In this document: positions 1 to 9,620 of the stretch, piece by piece
Numbering within the stretch: the stretch's first letter is position 1
Layout: each line of letters begins with the position of its first letter
Origin: Halomonas aestuarii
Lineage (GTDB): Bacteria; Pseudomonadota; Gammaproteobacteria; Pseudomonadales; Halomonadaceae
Direction: 5' to 3'
Length of the DNA stretch: 64,000 nt
NCBI RefSeq assembly: GCF_001886615.1
Contig: NZ_CP018139.1
Coordinates: 2,108,001 to 2,172,000, forward strand
The notes under the pieces: generated by a model
What the model was told of the DNA's origin: nothing
What the model saw: the letters and a program-made list of their open reading frames with translations, nothing else
Database searches by the model: none
Translations under genes and position numbers: made by a program

Positions 1-98
1 ACGGCAACAAGGAAGAGAACGCGACCAAGGGTAGCCTGAACGGCACCTACGAGATCGAGGCGGACGTCTTCGCCCTCTCGGTGGACTATCGCTTCTGA
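1..98 (+). CDS. Outer-membrane beta-barrel protein, C-terminal end (FadL/OMPP1-type likely)
   Basis: Only the last 31 codons are present; the gene begins before the window. The tail ends in alternating polar and hydrophobic residues and finishes VDYRF with a terminal phenylalanine, the classic signal recognised by the Bam machinery on outer-membrane barrel strands. The tail (GTYEIEADVFALSVDYRF) resembles the last strand of FadL/OMPP1 hydrophobic-compound transporters, but OmpW- or porin-type barrels cannot be excluded from so short a piece. Reading frame and stop are clear; family assignment is an inference. Confidence 0.5.
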   Translation, partial: GNKEENATKGSLNGTYEIEADVFALSVDYRF

Positions 99-121
99 CG
101 CCGGCCCATCCGGCGGCACCT

Positions 122-147
122 CGAGACCCGGCTTCGGCCGGGTCTCG
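122..147 (+). terminator. Hairpin terminator after the outer-membrane protein gene
   Basis: A perfect 11-bp stem (CGAGACCCGGC / GCCGGGTCTCG) closes on a TTCG tetraloop 24 bases after the stop codon. There is no long T tract, so intrinsic termination may be partial. Confidence 0.7.
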
Positions 148-290
148 TCGTGTGGGGCCGGGCGCTCAGGGTGGATGCGAGCTTGGGCCGGTTTCGCTAC
201 AATGGCCGACTTTCCGGGCCGCCGGGCCCCTGGCGTTGCGCCAGCGCCGCGGCGGCCGTCTTTCCACTGCAGATTCAGGCGAGCGAGCCC

Positions 291-1389
291 ATGCTGGAAA
301 CCAACCCCATCCATAGCCTCATCAAGGACCTGTCCGAACGGACAGACGTCCTGAGGGGGTATCTTTGACTATGCCGAGAAGAAGGATCGGCTAGAGGAAG
401 TCACCCGCGAGCTGGAGGACCCGGAGGTCTGGAACGACCCGGACTATGCCCAGAAGCTCGGCAAGGAGCGGGCGACGCTGGAGACCATCGTCGCCACCAT
501 TGACGAGCTCGACCAGGGCCTGGGCGACAGCCGTGACCTGCTGGAACTGGCCGAGATGGAGGAGGACGAGGGCACCGTCGCCGAGGTCCAGAAGGAACTC
601 GACGGCATGCAGGCCAACCTCGAGAAGCTCGAGTTCCGGCGCATGTTCTCCGGTGAGATGGACGAGAACAACGCCTACCTCGACATCCAGGCCGGCTCCG
701 GCGGCACCGAGGCCCAGGACTGGGCCAACATGCTGCTGCGCATGTACCTGCGCTGGGCCGAGCATCACGGCTTCAAGGCCGAGATCATCGAGGTCTCCGC
801 CGGCGAGGTGGCGGGCATCAAGTCGGCCTCGGTGCACGTCCAGGGCGACTACGCCTTCGGCTGGCTGCGTACCGAGACCGGCGTGCACCGGCTGGTGCGC
901 AAGAGCCCCTTCGACTCCGGCGGTCGCCGCCACACCTCGTTCGCCTCGGTGTTCCTGTCGCCGGAGGTGGATGACAGCTTCGAGGTCGAGATCAATCCCT
1001 CGGACCTGCGCGTCGACACCTACCGCTCCAGCGGGGCCGGCGGTCAGCACGTCAACACCACCGACTCCGCCGTGCGCATCACCCACGAGCCCACCGGGAT
1101 CGTGGTGGCCTGCCAGAGCCAGCGCAGCCAGCACGCCAACCGCGACTTCGCCATGAAGCAGCTCAAGGCGAAGCTGTGGGAACACGAGATGCAGAAGCGC
1201 AACGCGGCCAAGCAGGAGGCCGAGGACTCCAAGGCCGATATCGGCTGGGGCAGCCAGATCCGTTCCTACGTGCTGGATGACCAGCGCATCAAGGACCTGC
1301 GCACCGGCGTGCAGTCGAGCAACTGCGACAAGGTGCTGGACGGCGACCTGGACCAGTTCATCGAAGCCAGCCTGAAACAGGGCCTTTGA
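291..1389 (+). CDS. prfB: Peptide chain release factor 2 (RF2), with programmed +1 frameshift
   Basis: RF2 recognises UGA and UAA and triggers peptide release. The gene is read as 25 codons from ATG 291, meets an in-frame UGA at 366-368, and continues in the +1 frame from 367 to the stop at 1387-1389. The joined product is 365 residues, the same length as E. coli RF2. The tripeptide anticodon SPF falls at residues 205-207 and the catalytic GGQ at 250-252, both at E. coli positions. Residue 246 is serine, not the threonine of E. coli K-12. A possible -10 box TACAAT lies at 198-203. The neighbour downstream is lysS, as in E. coli. Confidence 0.97.
354..369 (+). other. prfB programmed +1 frameshift site
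   Basis: An internal Shine-Dalgarno-like AGGGGG (354-359) precedes TAT CTT TGA C. The ribosome slips from CTT (363-365) over one base and reads GAC from 367. This is the well-known autoregulatory recoding site: when RF2 is scarce, UGA is read slowly, frameshifting rises and more RF2 is made. Spacing and sequence match the E. coli site. Confidence 0.96.
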
Positions 1390-1401
1390 CCCCTTGCCTT
1401 G

Positions 1402-1434
1402 CCGTGCACCGGGCGCTCCGCGTCCGGTGCACGG
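1402..1434 (+). terminator. Hairpin between prfB and lysS
   Basis: An 11-bp perfect stem (CCGTGCACCGG / CCGGTGCACGG) with an 11-nt loop lies just after the prfB stop. No T tract follows, so it may be a weak terminator, a processing site or a 3' stabiliser rather than a full stop before lysS. Confidence 0.5.
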
Positions 1435-1464
1435 CTCGACGCCCACTCTTTCACAGGTAGCGAC

Positions 1465-3003
1465 ATGGCCAACCCGGATTCACCGCAGAACGACGAGAAC
1501 CGCCTGATCGCCGAGCGCCGTGCCAAGCTGGCCGCGCGCCGCGAGCGCGCCGCCGGCACCGGCGAGAGCGCCTTTCCCAACGATTTCCGCCGCGACAGCC
1601 TGGCGGCCGAACTGGTCGACGAGCTCGGCGACCGGGACAAGGCCGAGCTGGAGGCGCTGGGACGCCCGGCCGCCGTGTCCGGGCGGATCATGCGCAAGCG
1701 CGGGCCCTTCATCGTCATCCAGGATCCCTCCGGCACGATCCAGCTCTACGTCGACAAGAAGGGGCTGCCGGCCGAGGTGCTGGACGACGTCAAGGGCTGG
1801 GACATCGGCGACATCGTGGCCGGCCGCGGTCCGGTGCACAAGTCGGGCAAGGGCGATCTCTACGTGATGATGGAAGAGGCCAGGCTGCTCACCAAGAGCC
1901 TGCGTCCGCTGCCCGACAAGTTCCACGGCCTGACCGACATGGAGGCGCGCTACCGCCAGCGCTACGTCGACCTGATCATGAACCCGGACTCGCGTCGGGT
2001 CTTCGAGGCCCGGGCCGGGGTGATCAGCGCCATGCGCCGCTTCTTCGAGGATCGCGGCTTCATGGAGGTCGAGACGCCGATGCTCCAGCCGATTCCCGGC
2101 GGCGCCACGGCCCGGCCCTTCGTCACCCATCACAATGCGCTGGACATCGACATGTACCTGCGCATCGCGCCGGAGCTCTATCTCAAGCGCCTGGTGGTAG
2201 GCGGCTTCGAGCGGGTCTTCGAGATCAACCGCAACTTCCGCAACGAGGGGCTCTCCACCCGGCACAACCCCGAGTTCACCATGATCGAGTTCTATCAGGC
2301 CCATGCCAACCACCATGACCTGATGGACCTCACCGAGGAGATGCTGCGCAGCGTGGCCGAGAAGGTGCTGGGTACCACGACCGTGGTCAACACCGTGCGC
2401 AATGCCGAGGGCGAGGTGCTGGAGACCTTCGAGTACGACTTCGGCCAGCCGCTGCGCCGGATCACCGTCTTCGACGCCATCCTCGAGTTCAACCCCGACA
2501 TCCACGCCGAGGCCCTGGCCGACGAGGCGGCCGCCCGCCAGATCGCCGAGCGCCTGGACATCGACGTTAAGGATGGCTGGGGACTGGGCAAGATCCAGAT
2601 CGAGATCTTCGAGAAGACCGTCGAGCATCGCCTCCAGCAGCCGACCTTCATCACCGAGTACCCCACCGAGGTGAGTCCCCTGGCCCGGCGCAAGGACAGT
2701 GATCCCTTCGTCACCGAGCGCTTCGAGTTCTTCGTCGGCGGCCGCGAGATCGCCAACGGCTTCTCGGAGCTCAACGACGCCGAGGACCAGGCCGAGCGAT
2801 TCCGGGCCCAGGCCGAGGAGAAGGAGGCCGGAGACCTCGAGGCGATGTACTACGACGCCGACTACGTTCGTGCCCTGGAGTTCGGGCTGCCGCCCACCGC
2901 CGGCGAGGGCATCGGCATCGACCGTCTGGTGATGCTGTTCACCGACAGCGCCTCGATCCGCGACGTCCTGCTGTTCCCCGCCATGCGCCCCGAGGCGGAG
3001 TGA
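1465..3003 (+). CDS. lysS: Lysyl-tRNA synthetase, class II
   Basis: Charges tRNA-Lys with lysine using ATP in the cytoplasm. The 512-residue product has an N-terminal OB-fold anticodon-binding domain (about residues 60-165) and a class II catalytic core. Motif 2 (FRNEG) is at about 258-262 and motif 3 (GEGIGIDR) at 480-487. Start ATG 1465 is chosen because the upstream in-frame extension is low-complexity and the downstream start gives the usual family length. It follows prfB by 75 bases, matching the prfB-lysS order of E. coli. Confidence 0.96.
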   Translation: MANPDSPQNDENRLIAERRAKLAARRERAAGTGESAFPNDFRRDSLAAELVDELGDRDKAELEALGRPAAVSGRIMRKRGPFIVIQDPSGTIQLYVDKKGLPAEVLDDVKGWDIGDIVAGRGPVHKSGKGDLYVMMEEARLLTKSLRPLPDKFHGLTDMEARYRQRYVDLIMNPDSRRVFEARAGVISAMRRFFEDRGFMEVETPMLQPIPGGATARPFVTHHNALDIDMYLRIAPELYLKRLVVGGFERVFEINRNFRNEGLSTRHNPEFTMIEFYQAHANHHDLMDLTEEMLRSVAEKVLGTTTVVNTVRNAEGEVLETFEYDFGQPLRRITVFDAILEFNPDIHAEALADEAAARQIAERLDIDVKDGWGLGKIQIEIFEKTVEHRLQQPTFITEYPTEVSPLARRKDSDPFVTERFEFFVGGREIANGFSELNDAEDQAERFRAQAEEKEAGDLEAMYYDADYVRALEFGLPPTAGEGIGIDRLVMLFTDSASIRDVLLFPAMRPEAE

Positions 3004-3036
3004 GCGGGGCGGCCGGCCACGGCGAGGGCGGAAGTG

Positions 3037-3066
3037 TTGGTAAGGGGCGCCGCGAGCGCCCATAAT
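3037..3066 (+). promoter_or_regulatory. Sigma-70-type promoter for the small gene at 3097
   Basis: TTGGTA (3037-3042), an 18-bp spacer and CATAAT (3061-3066) lie 30 bases before the start codon. Four of six and five of six matches to consensus. Confidence 0.5.
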
Positions 3067-3096
3067 GGTCACCGTTTCGATGTCGAGGAGACCGTG

Positions 3097-3483
3097 ATGA
3101 AACTGCTCAACCGCTCCGCCCTGAGCGTCAGGCCGACCCGGCATTTCGTGGACTGGATCAATGCCCTGGAACCCACCATGGACGGGGACGACCTGACCCT
3201 GGCCGACGTCGAACGCGAAAGCACCGTCTACCTGATCCCGGAGATGGACACGCCGGAGGCCCTGGAGGGCTTCGTGCGCGAGCGCTTCCTCGAGATCCTC
3301 GAGACCGAGCTGCGCGCCTGGGAAGAGGACGAGCGCCAGTGGCCGGAGGCCCTGGACTGGACGCTCTTCCAGCGCTTCCTGCAGGTCGAGCACAGCTACC
3401 TGGCCATCGACCTGGACAACGAGGCCGCACTGGAGATCTCCGAGGTGGACGACGCCCTCCTCCTGGAGACCGACCAGGACTGA
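3097..3483 (+). CDS. Conserved hypothetical protein, acidic, 128 aa
   Basis: I do not recognise a functional family. The product is 128 residues, strongly acidic, soluble, with no signal peptide or membrane segment, and ends in a run of Asp/Glu-rich helix. Start ATG 3097 is supported by a GAGGAG Shine-Dalgarno at 3085-3090 and by the promoter just upstream; a longer in-frame start at 3034 would place the promoter inside the gene. It stands alone between lysS and the MFS gene and is closed by its own hairpin terminator, so it is a single-gene transcription unit. Confidence 0.75.
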   Translation: MKLLNRSALSVRPTRHFVDWINALEPTMDGDDLTLADVERESTVYLIPEMDTPEALEGFVRERFLEILETELRAWEEDERQWPEALDWTLFQRFLQVEHSYLAIDLDNEAALEISEVDDALLLETDQD

Positions 3484-3523
3484 CGCGCCTGTCGTGCTGC
3501 TGTCCCCGCGACGGCGACCTCGA

Positions 3524-3545
3524 GAAACCGGCTTCGGCCGGTTTC
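3524..3545 (+). terminator. Hairpin terminator after the 128-aa hypothetical gene
   Basis: Perfect 9-bp stem (GAAACCGGC / GCCGGTTTC) closed by TTCG, 40 bases after the stop codon; same tetraloop style as the hairpins at 122 and 31734. Confidence 0.65.
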
Positions 3546-3577
3546 CGCTTTGACGGACCCTGATTGACGGAAACAGG

Positions 3578-4978
3578 ATGAGTCGACTCTTCGCGACCCG
3601 TCCCGGCGACGACGGCCTGCCGGGACCGGAGCGGCGCCTGGCCGTGCTGGCGCTGATCCTCGGGACCCTGATGGCGGTGGTGGACACCACCATGGTCAAC
3701 ATCGCGCTGCCCACCATCGCCGCCGACCTCGAGGCCTCCCCCTCGCGGGTGGTCTGGGTCACCAACCTCTTCCAGGTCGTCTGTGCCGCCTTCCTGCTGA
3801 TCTTCGCCGCCCTGAGCGAGCGGGTCGGCCGCTACCGCCTCTACACGGCCGGGGTGGGCCTGTTCACCCTGGCCGCCCTCGGCAGCGCCCTGTCGCCCGA
3901 CCTGGAGACCCTGCTGCTGTTCCGCGCCCTGCAGGGGCTCGGGGCGGCGGCCACCCTGTCCATCGGGCCATCGCTCTATCGTTCGATCTTTCCCTCGCGG
4001 CTGCTCGGCAGCGCGCTGGGGCTCTCCGCCCTGGTGGTGGCCGGCGGCTATGCGGCGGGCCCGGCCATCGGTGGCCTGATGCTGTCTGTGGCCAGCTGGC
4101 CGTTGCTCTTTGCCCTGCATGTTCCCCTGGGGCTCTGTGCCGCCAGCCTGGCCTGGCGGGCGCTGCCCCGGGAGGCGGGGCGCCGTGAGGACTTCGACTG
4201 GCGCGGGGCGCTCTTCTCGGTGGCCATGATGGCCGGACTCTTCATCGGCCTCGATGGCGCCGGCCATGGCGTACCGGGCGGGGAGGTGCTCGCCTGGCTG
4301 GGGGTGAGTGTCGCGGCGGGCGTGCTCTTCCTGCGCCGCCAGCGGCGGGCACGCCACCCCCTGCTGCCACTCTCGCTGTTCACGGAGCGGCGCTTCTCGC
4401 TGGCGGTGTCCGCGTCGGGGCTCGCCTTCGTGGGCCAGGGGCTGGCCTTCGTGGCCCTCTCCTTCCTCTATCAGCAGGAGATGGGGTTCACGCCGCTCCA
4501 GACCGCCTGGATGTTCACCCCCTGGCCGCTGGCGATCATGGTGGTGGGGCCGCTGGCCGGCCGGCTGGCGGACCGGGTCAATCCCAGCCTGCTCTCCAGT
4601 GCCGGCCTGGTGCTGCTGCTGTTGGGCCTGGCCGCCCTGGCCGGGCTGGATGCCGAGGCCGAGGTGGCCGACAGCCTGTGGCGCACGGCGCTCTGCGGGC
4701 TGGGCTTCGGCCTCTTCCAGCCACCCAACAATCGCGAGATGATGGCCAGCGTTCCCCATGAGCGCAGTGCCCGGGCCTCCGGCGTGATGAGTACCACCCG
4801 CACGGTGGGGCAGTCCCTCGGGGTCGCCCTGGTCGGGGCCTTCCTGGCGGCCGGTGCCCCGGTGCAGGCGACGCTCTGGGCGGGGGCCGGGGCCTGCGTG
4901 CTGTCCCTCGCGGCGAGCCTTGCGCGGGTCGGCCTGGCCGGGCGGGCGCAGCGAGAGGCGCGTCGTGCCCGGACCTAG
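3578..4978 (+). CDS. MFS transporter, DHA2/EmrB-QacA-like drug exporter
   Basis: A 466-residue integral membrane protein, probably with 12-14 helices, of the proton-driven major facilitator superfamily. The first helix carries the DHA2 signature motif (VDTTMVNIALP, about residues 29-39), and a motif-A-like loop (SERVGRYR) follows helix 2. These features point to export of drugs or other small toxic compounds across the inner membrane; the substrate cannot be read from the sequence. No membrane-fusion partner gene is adjacent. The gene stands alone between a terminator and bolA. Confidence 0.85.
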   Translation: MSRLFATRPGDDGLPGPERRLAVLALILGTLMAVVDTTMVNIALPTIAADLEASPSRVVWVTNLFQVVCAAFLLIFAALSERVGRYRLYTAGVGLFTLAALGSALSPDLETLLLFRALQGLGAAATLSIGPSLYRSIFPSRLLGSALGLSALVVAGGYAAGPAIGGLMLSVASWPLLFALHVPLGLCAASLAWRALPREAGRREDFDWRGALFSVAMMAGLFIGLDGAGHGVPGGEVLAWLGVSVAAGVLFLRRQRRARHPLLPLSLFTERRFSLAVSASGLAFVGQGLAFVALSFLYQQEMGFTPLQTAWMFTPWPLAIMVVGPLAGRLADRVNPSLLSSAGLVLLLLGLAALAGLDAEAEVADSLWRTALCGLGFGLFQPPNNREMMASVPHERSARASGVMSTTRTVGQSLGVALVGAFLAAGAPVQATLWAGAGACVLSLAASLARVGLAGRAQREARRART

Positions 4979-5047
4979 CGGACGTCGTCGGACCCGGGCG
5001 GAAGGCGTACAATGGCACCCTCACACACCCATCATCGAGACGTCGAC

Positions 5048-5359
5048 ATGAGCACCCAGGACACTATCGAAGACAAGCTCAAGGCCCTAGAGCCCGACTT
5101 CCTGGCGGTGGAGAACGAGAGCCACCGGCACAACGTGCCGCCGAACTCCGAGACCCACTTCAAGGTCACCCTGGTCGCTCGCCGCCTCGAGGGGCTGATG
5201 CCGGTCAAGCGTCACCAGCAGATCTATGCGCTGCTCGCCGATGAGCTGGCAGGCCCGGTCCATGCCCTGGCCCTGCACCTCTTCACGCCCGAGGAGTGGG
5301 AGGCCAGCGGCCGGTCGCGTCCCGATTCCCCCGACTGCCGGGGCGGCGGCGCGTCGTGA
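5048..5359 (+). CDS. bolA: BolA family protein
   Basis: 103 residues. The ESHRHNVPP and ETHFKV motifs and the later RHQQIYALLADEL and VHALALH stretches align closely with E. coli BolA, a morphogene/transcription factor that also partners monothiol glutaredoxin in [2Fe-2S] handling. Start ATG 5048 is chosen because the longer in-frame frame (from 5012) adds residues not seen in BolA. A TACAAT -10-like box lies at 5008-5013. It overlaps the next gene by 4 bases (GTGA), so bolA-holD-rimI are probably co-translated. Confidence 0.93.
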   Translation: MSTQDTIEDKLKALEPDFLAVENESHRHNVPPNSETHFKVTLVARRLEGLMPVKRHQQIYALLADELAGPVHALALHLFTPEEWEASGRSRPDSPDCRGGGAS

Positions 5360-6189
5360 CCCCCGAGCCCCAGCGCCTGCAGTACCTGGAGGCCATGGGC
5401 CTGACGGCCTGGGTCTCGCGCTACCGCCTGCCCAATGCCCTGCCCACGCAGGAAGCCGAGTGGGAGGAGCCCGCGTCCCGGGACGCGGCGCCCCGGGCGC
5501 CGGGCGAGCGCCTGCATGCGCTGGTCGACGAGGTCGCGGAGGCGCGGGCCACCGCGCCCCGCGAGGCCCCCGCCGACCCGGAGCCGCGCCATCGTCCGCC
5601 GGCCGGCCCCGGCAAGGCGCGCGCTCTGCTCGGTGACATGGCGCCCGCCGCCGAGGAGGCCGCCTCCGACCAGTCGGTCGCCACGCGCCCGACGACGGCC
5701 CCCGGGGAGGCGCTGCGCTTCACCCTGCAGGTGGCGTGTCTGGATGGCCGCTGGCTGATCCTGCTGCCCCGGGAGGCGTCCCCCGGTGCCTCGGAGGCGC
5801 GTCTGCTGCGCCACCTGCTGCAGGCCGCCGGCGTGGTGCCCGAGCAGATGCCGCCCTTCGAGGCCTTTCGCTGGCCCCAGGTGGAGGGGCTGCCGGTGGA
5901 GGCGCCCCTCGAGGAGGCCGGGGAGGGGCTCCAGGCCTTCCTGGCCGGCCGCCGGCGGCGGGGCTGGGTGCCGGAACGGCTGCTGGTGTTCGGCCATGAC
6001 GCGGTGCTCGACGACCTGCTGGGCCTGGCTGAGGGCCACTGCCCGCTGCTGGCGCTGCCGGCCTGGCAGGGGCCCGACCTGGGCGAGCTGGAGGGCAGCG
6101 CCGAGGCCAAGCGGGCGCTCTGGCCGATGATGGCCGGCTGGCGCCAGGCATGGCAGGACGGCCTGCATGATGAGCATGACCCCGACTGA
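5356..6189 (+). CDS. holD: DNA polymerase III psi subunit (HolD-like), enlarged
   Basis: Proposed psi subunit of the clamp loader, bridging chi/SSB and gamma/tau. The N-terminus (RLQYLEAMGLTAW) and the C-terminal segment (EAKRALWPMMAGW) match the two ends of E. coli HolD, and the gene precedes rimI, as holD does in E. coli. The product is 277 residues against about 137 in E. coli; the extra length is a Pro/Ala/Arg-rich, probably disordered insert at about residues 35-120. Start is GTG 5356, overlapping the bolA stop as GTGA. Low sequence conservation of psi makes this an informed but not certain assignment. Confidence 0.75.
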   Translation: MTPEPQRLQYLEAMGLTAWVSRYRLPNALPTQEAEWEEPASRDAAPRAPGERLHALVDEVAEARATAPREAPADPEPRHRPPAGPGKARALLGDMAPAAEEAASDQSVATRPTTAPGEALRFTLQVACLDGRWLILLPREASPGASEARLLRHLLQAAGVVPEQMPPFEAFRWPQVEGLPVEAPLEEAGEGLQAFLAGRRRRGWVPERLLVFGHDAVLDDLLGLAEGHCPLLALPAWQGPDLGELEGSAEAKRALWPMMAGWRQAWQDGLHDEHDPD

Positions 6190-6640
6190 AGGGGTGCTGC
6201 GCCCGCTGCGGGGCGATGACCTGCCGGCGCTGGCGGCCCTGGAGCGGGACGGCCAGGGCGATCCCTGGGCACCGGGCCAGCTGGAGGCGGCGCTGGTCGA
6301 CCCCGACACCCTGGTGCTCGGCATCGAGCGCGGGGCGCGGCTGGTGGGCCATGCGGTGGTGGCGAGGCTGCCCTTCGATGCGGAGCTTCAGGCCATCATG
6401 GTGGCCGGGGACTGTCGCCGCCAGGGGCTGGCGGGACGGCTGCTCGGGGCGGTGATCGAGACGGCAAGGTCGTGGCGGGTCGAGCGTCTGCTGCTCGAGG
6501 TCAGGGCGGGCAACGCCCCGGCCATTGCCCTCTATCGGGGGGCGGGGTTCGTCGACGACGGCCGGCGACGCGGCTACTATCCGCCGCTCGCCGGCCGGGG
6601 TCGGGAGGATGCGCTGCTGATGTCCCTCCCGCTGGCCTGA
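6167..6640 (+). CDS. rimI: Ribosomal protein S18-alanine N-acetyltransferase
   Basis: GNAT-fold enzyme that transfers acetyl from acetyl-CoA to the N-terminal alanine of ribosomal protein S18. The acetyl-CoA loop reads CRRQGLAGRLL (about residues 84-94), and the tail has the RimI-type GYYPPL...EDALLM signature. The product is 157 residues. It starts inside the end of holD (23-base overlap); in-frame ATGs at 6167, 6170 and 6176 are all possible and the first is used here. The convergent zapB gene ends only 8 bases away. Confidence 0.9.
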   Translation: MMSMTPTEGVLRPLRGDDLPALAALERDGQGDPWAPGQLEAALVDPDTLVLGIERGARLVGHAVVARLPFDAELQAIMVAGDCRRQGLAGRLLGAVIETARSWRVERLLLEVRAGNAPAIALYRGAGFVDDGRRRGYYPPLAGRGREDALLMSLPLA

Positions 6641-6648
6641 GGCCCACC

Positions 6649-6840
6649 TCAGCTGTTGGTGGTCTCGACTTCCTCGAACTTGCCCAGCAGGGCGGAGAGG
6701 CGACGTTCCCACTCCTGGCGCTCCTGCTTCAGGCGGGCGTTTTCCTCGCGCAGCTCCTCGGCTTCCATCCTCATCAACTCCAGGGCCTCGACGGCGCTGG
6801 AGACCTTCTGTTCGAGCTGGTTGAAGAGTTCGATGCTCAT
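6649..6840 (-). CDS. zapB: Cell division protein ZapB
   Basis: A 63-residue protein that is almost wholly a single coiled coil, with the ZapB start (MSIELFNQLEQKVSSAVE) and heptad Leu/Glu/Arg pattern throughout. ZapB stabilises the FtsZ ring through ZapA and links it to the Ter macrodomain via MatP. A good Shine-Dalgarno (AGGAG) precedes the ATG at 6840. It lies downstream of rsmD on the same strand, 84 bases away, and converges on rimI. Confidence 0.92.
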   Translation of the reverse strand: MSIELFNQLEQKVSSAVEALELMRMEAEELREENARLKQERQEWERRLSALLGKFEEVETTNS

Positions 6841-6924
6841 CCTGTTCTCCTGACAACATCCTGCTGGTCGGGCCGTGCCCGGTGGGGGTCCTTCAGTCGG
6901 GCAGCGTAACGCCGCGGCCGGGGC

Positions 6925-7587
6925 TCAGCAACCGTCTGTGTCGGGCGACCGGCCCTCGCCGTGCCGGCGATGGAAGAGCCGCCCGGTGCTGTCCCCGGCC
7001 CGTACCTCCCGCTGCAGCGTCCAGCCCGCCGGCACCTCCGGGTCGAGCGTCGACTCGGTCTCCAGGTAGACCATGGCGTCGTCGGCGAGCCAGCCCGCCT
7101 CCAGGGCGGCGCAGCAGGGCGCGGCGAGGCCCTGGTGGAACGGCGGGTCGAGGAAGACCAGCGAGAAGGGGGAGGGCGCGCCGGCCAGGAAGGCCTGGGC
7201 CTCCGCGGTCACCAGCTGGCTGCGGCCGGTGGCGCCCAGGGTCTCGAGGTTCTCGGCCAGCTGTCGTGCCACGCGCGGGTCGCGCTCGACGAACACCGCC
7301 TCCCGGGCGCCCCGCGACAGGGCCTCCAGGCCCAGCGCCCCGGTACCCGCGAAGAGATCCAGGACCCGGGCCCCGGGGGTGGCGGCGGCGAGCCAGTTGA
7401 ACAGGGTCTCGCGCACCCGGTCGGGAGTGGGGCGCAGGCCGGGGTGGTCGGGGACGGGAAGCCGTCGGCGGCGGTATTCGCCACCGATCAGGCGCAGCCG
7501 TCCGGGGTTCCGGCGTCCCGGGCCCTTGGTCGGGGCGCCGGAGGCCGGGCGGCGGGGCTTGCGGGAGGGAGGATGGCGGCGTGTCAT
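6925..7587 (-). CDS. rsmD: 16S rRNA (guanine(966)-N(2))-methyltransferase
   Basis: SAM-dependent methyltransferase that modifies G966 of 16S rRNA. Motif I is VLDLFAGTGALGLEAL and the catalytic motif IV is DPPF, both typical of RsmD. The N-terminus is very basic and Pro-rich (RNA contact or disorder). Start is uncertain: ATG 7587 gives 220 residues and sits 7 bases after a TACAAT box on the minus strand, which could make the mRNA nearly leaderless; ATG 7623 would add 12 residues and overlap the ftsY promoter region. Divergent from ftsY, as in E. coli. Confidence 0.93.
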   Translation of the reverse strand: MTRRHPPSRKPRRPASGAPTKGPGRRNPGRLRLIGGEYRRRRLPVPDHPGLRPTPDRVRETLFNWLAAATPGARVLDLFAGTGALGLEALSRGAREAVFVERDPRVARQLAENLETLGATGRSQLVTAEAQAFLAGAPSPFSLVFLDPPFHQGLAAPCCAALEAGWLADDAMVYLETESTLDPEVPAGWTLQREVRAGDSTGRLFHRRHGEGRSPDTDGC

Positions 7588-7612
7588 GGGGCGGATTGTA
7601 ACCGTCGGCTTG

Positions 7613-7641
7613 TCCACAGTCATGGTGCGCGATGGTAGGAT
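7613..7641 (+). promoter_or_regulatory. Possible ftsY promoter
   Basis: TCCACA (7613-7618), 17-bp spacer, TAGGAT (7636-7641); four of six matches in each box, 36 bases before the ftsY ATG. Would drive ftsY-ftsE-ftsX. Confidence 0.35.
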
Positions 7642-7677
7642 GTGGCGATTCGTTCATCCGTGAGGCGTGATCCCCCC

Positions 7678-8951
7678 ATGTTCGGTTTTCTCAAGCGCAA
7701 CAAGAAGCAGGAAGAGCAGCAGACGACGCCGGAACAGGAGGCCGAGCGCCGGTCGGACGAGGACGGGGTGGCCGAGGAGTCCGCCGTGGAGGACGACGCC
7801 CTCGCCGAGGCCGAGACGGCCCCGGGCGCGTCCGACGAGGCGTCGCCGTCCCCCGAGCCCGCGGCGGCCTCCGAGCCCGCCGAGCAAGCGGCGCAGGAGG
7901 GCGCGTCGACCGTCGAGCCGGAGGAGGTCGCGCCCGAGCCGGTCGCTGCCGAGCCTGAGCCGGCACCGGCGCCCGCCCGGGCCGCCCTGCAGGAGAAGCC
8001 GGCCAGCGAGAAGAAGGGCTGGTTCGCCCGCATCCGCGCGGGGCTTGGCAAGACCCGCGCCAACTTCACCGATGGCCTGGCCGACCTCTTCATGGGGCGC
8101 AAGCAGATCGATGACGACCTGATGGAGGAACTCGAGACCCAGCTGCTGATGGCGGACGTGGGCATCGAGGCCACCACCGACATCATCGACCGGCTCGCCG
8201 ACCGGGTCTCGCGCAAGGAGCTCAAGGATCCCCAGGCGCTCTATCGTGCCCTGCAGGAGGAGCTGGCGGCGATGCTCGAGCCGGTCACCCGGCCCCTGGC
8301 CCTGCCGCCGAAGGGCGAGGGCCCCTTCGTGATCCTGGTGGTCGGCGTCAACGGGGTGGGCAAGACCACCACCATCGGCAAGCTGACCCAGCGCTTCCAG
8401 CGCGACGGCCGCAGCGTGATGCTGGCCGCCGGGGACACCTTCCGGGCGGCCGCCGTGGAGCAGCTCAAGGTCTGGGGCGAGCGCAATGACGTCCCGGTGA
8501 TCGCCCAGCACACCGGTGCCGACAGCGCCTCGGTGATCTTCGACGCGCTCTCGGCGGCCAGGGCGCGCGGGGTGGACGTGCTGATCGCCGATACCGCCGG
8601 GCGCCTGCACAACAAGGCCCACCTGATGGAGGAGCTCAAGAAGGTCCACCGGGTGATGGGCAAGGTCGACGCCAGCGCCCCCCACGAGGTGATGCTGGTG
8701 CTCGATGCCGGGACCGGCCAGAACGCCCTCGCCCAGGCCTCGACCTTCAACGAGGCGGTCCCGGTCACGGGCGTGACCCTGACCAAGCTCGACGGCACGG
8801 CCAAGGGCGGCATCATCTTCGCCCTGGCGCGACAGCTCGGCACCCCGATCCGCTTCATTGGCGTCGGCGAGTCCCTGGATGACCTGCGCCCCTTCGTGGC
8901 GCAGGAGTTCGTCGATGCCCTGTTCGATCGTGAGCAGGACGCGTCCGGGTC

Positions 8952-8955
<4 letters not shown>
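7678..8955 (+). CDS. ftsY: Signal recognition particle receptor FtsY
   Basis: GTPase that receives SRP-bound ribosomes at the inner membrane for cotranslational insertion. The product is 425 residues: an acidic, Ala/Glu/Pro-rich A domain (about 1-110, typical membrane-targeting region), then the NG domain. G1 is GVNGVGKTT (223-231), G3 DTAGR (305-309) and G4 TKLD (369-372). ATG 7678 (MFGFLKR) gives the usual amphipathic start; the longer frame upstream contains the promoter. The stop overlaps the ftsE start by 4 bases (ATGA), as in the classic ftsYEX operon. Confidence 0.97.
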
Positions 8956-9616
<661 letters not shown>

Positions 9617-9620
<4 letters not shown>

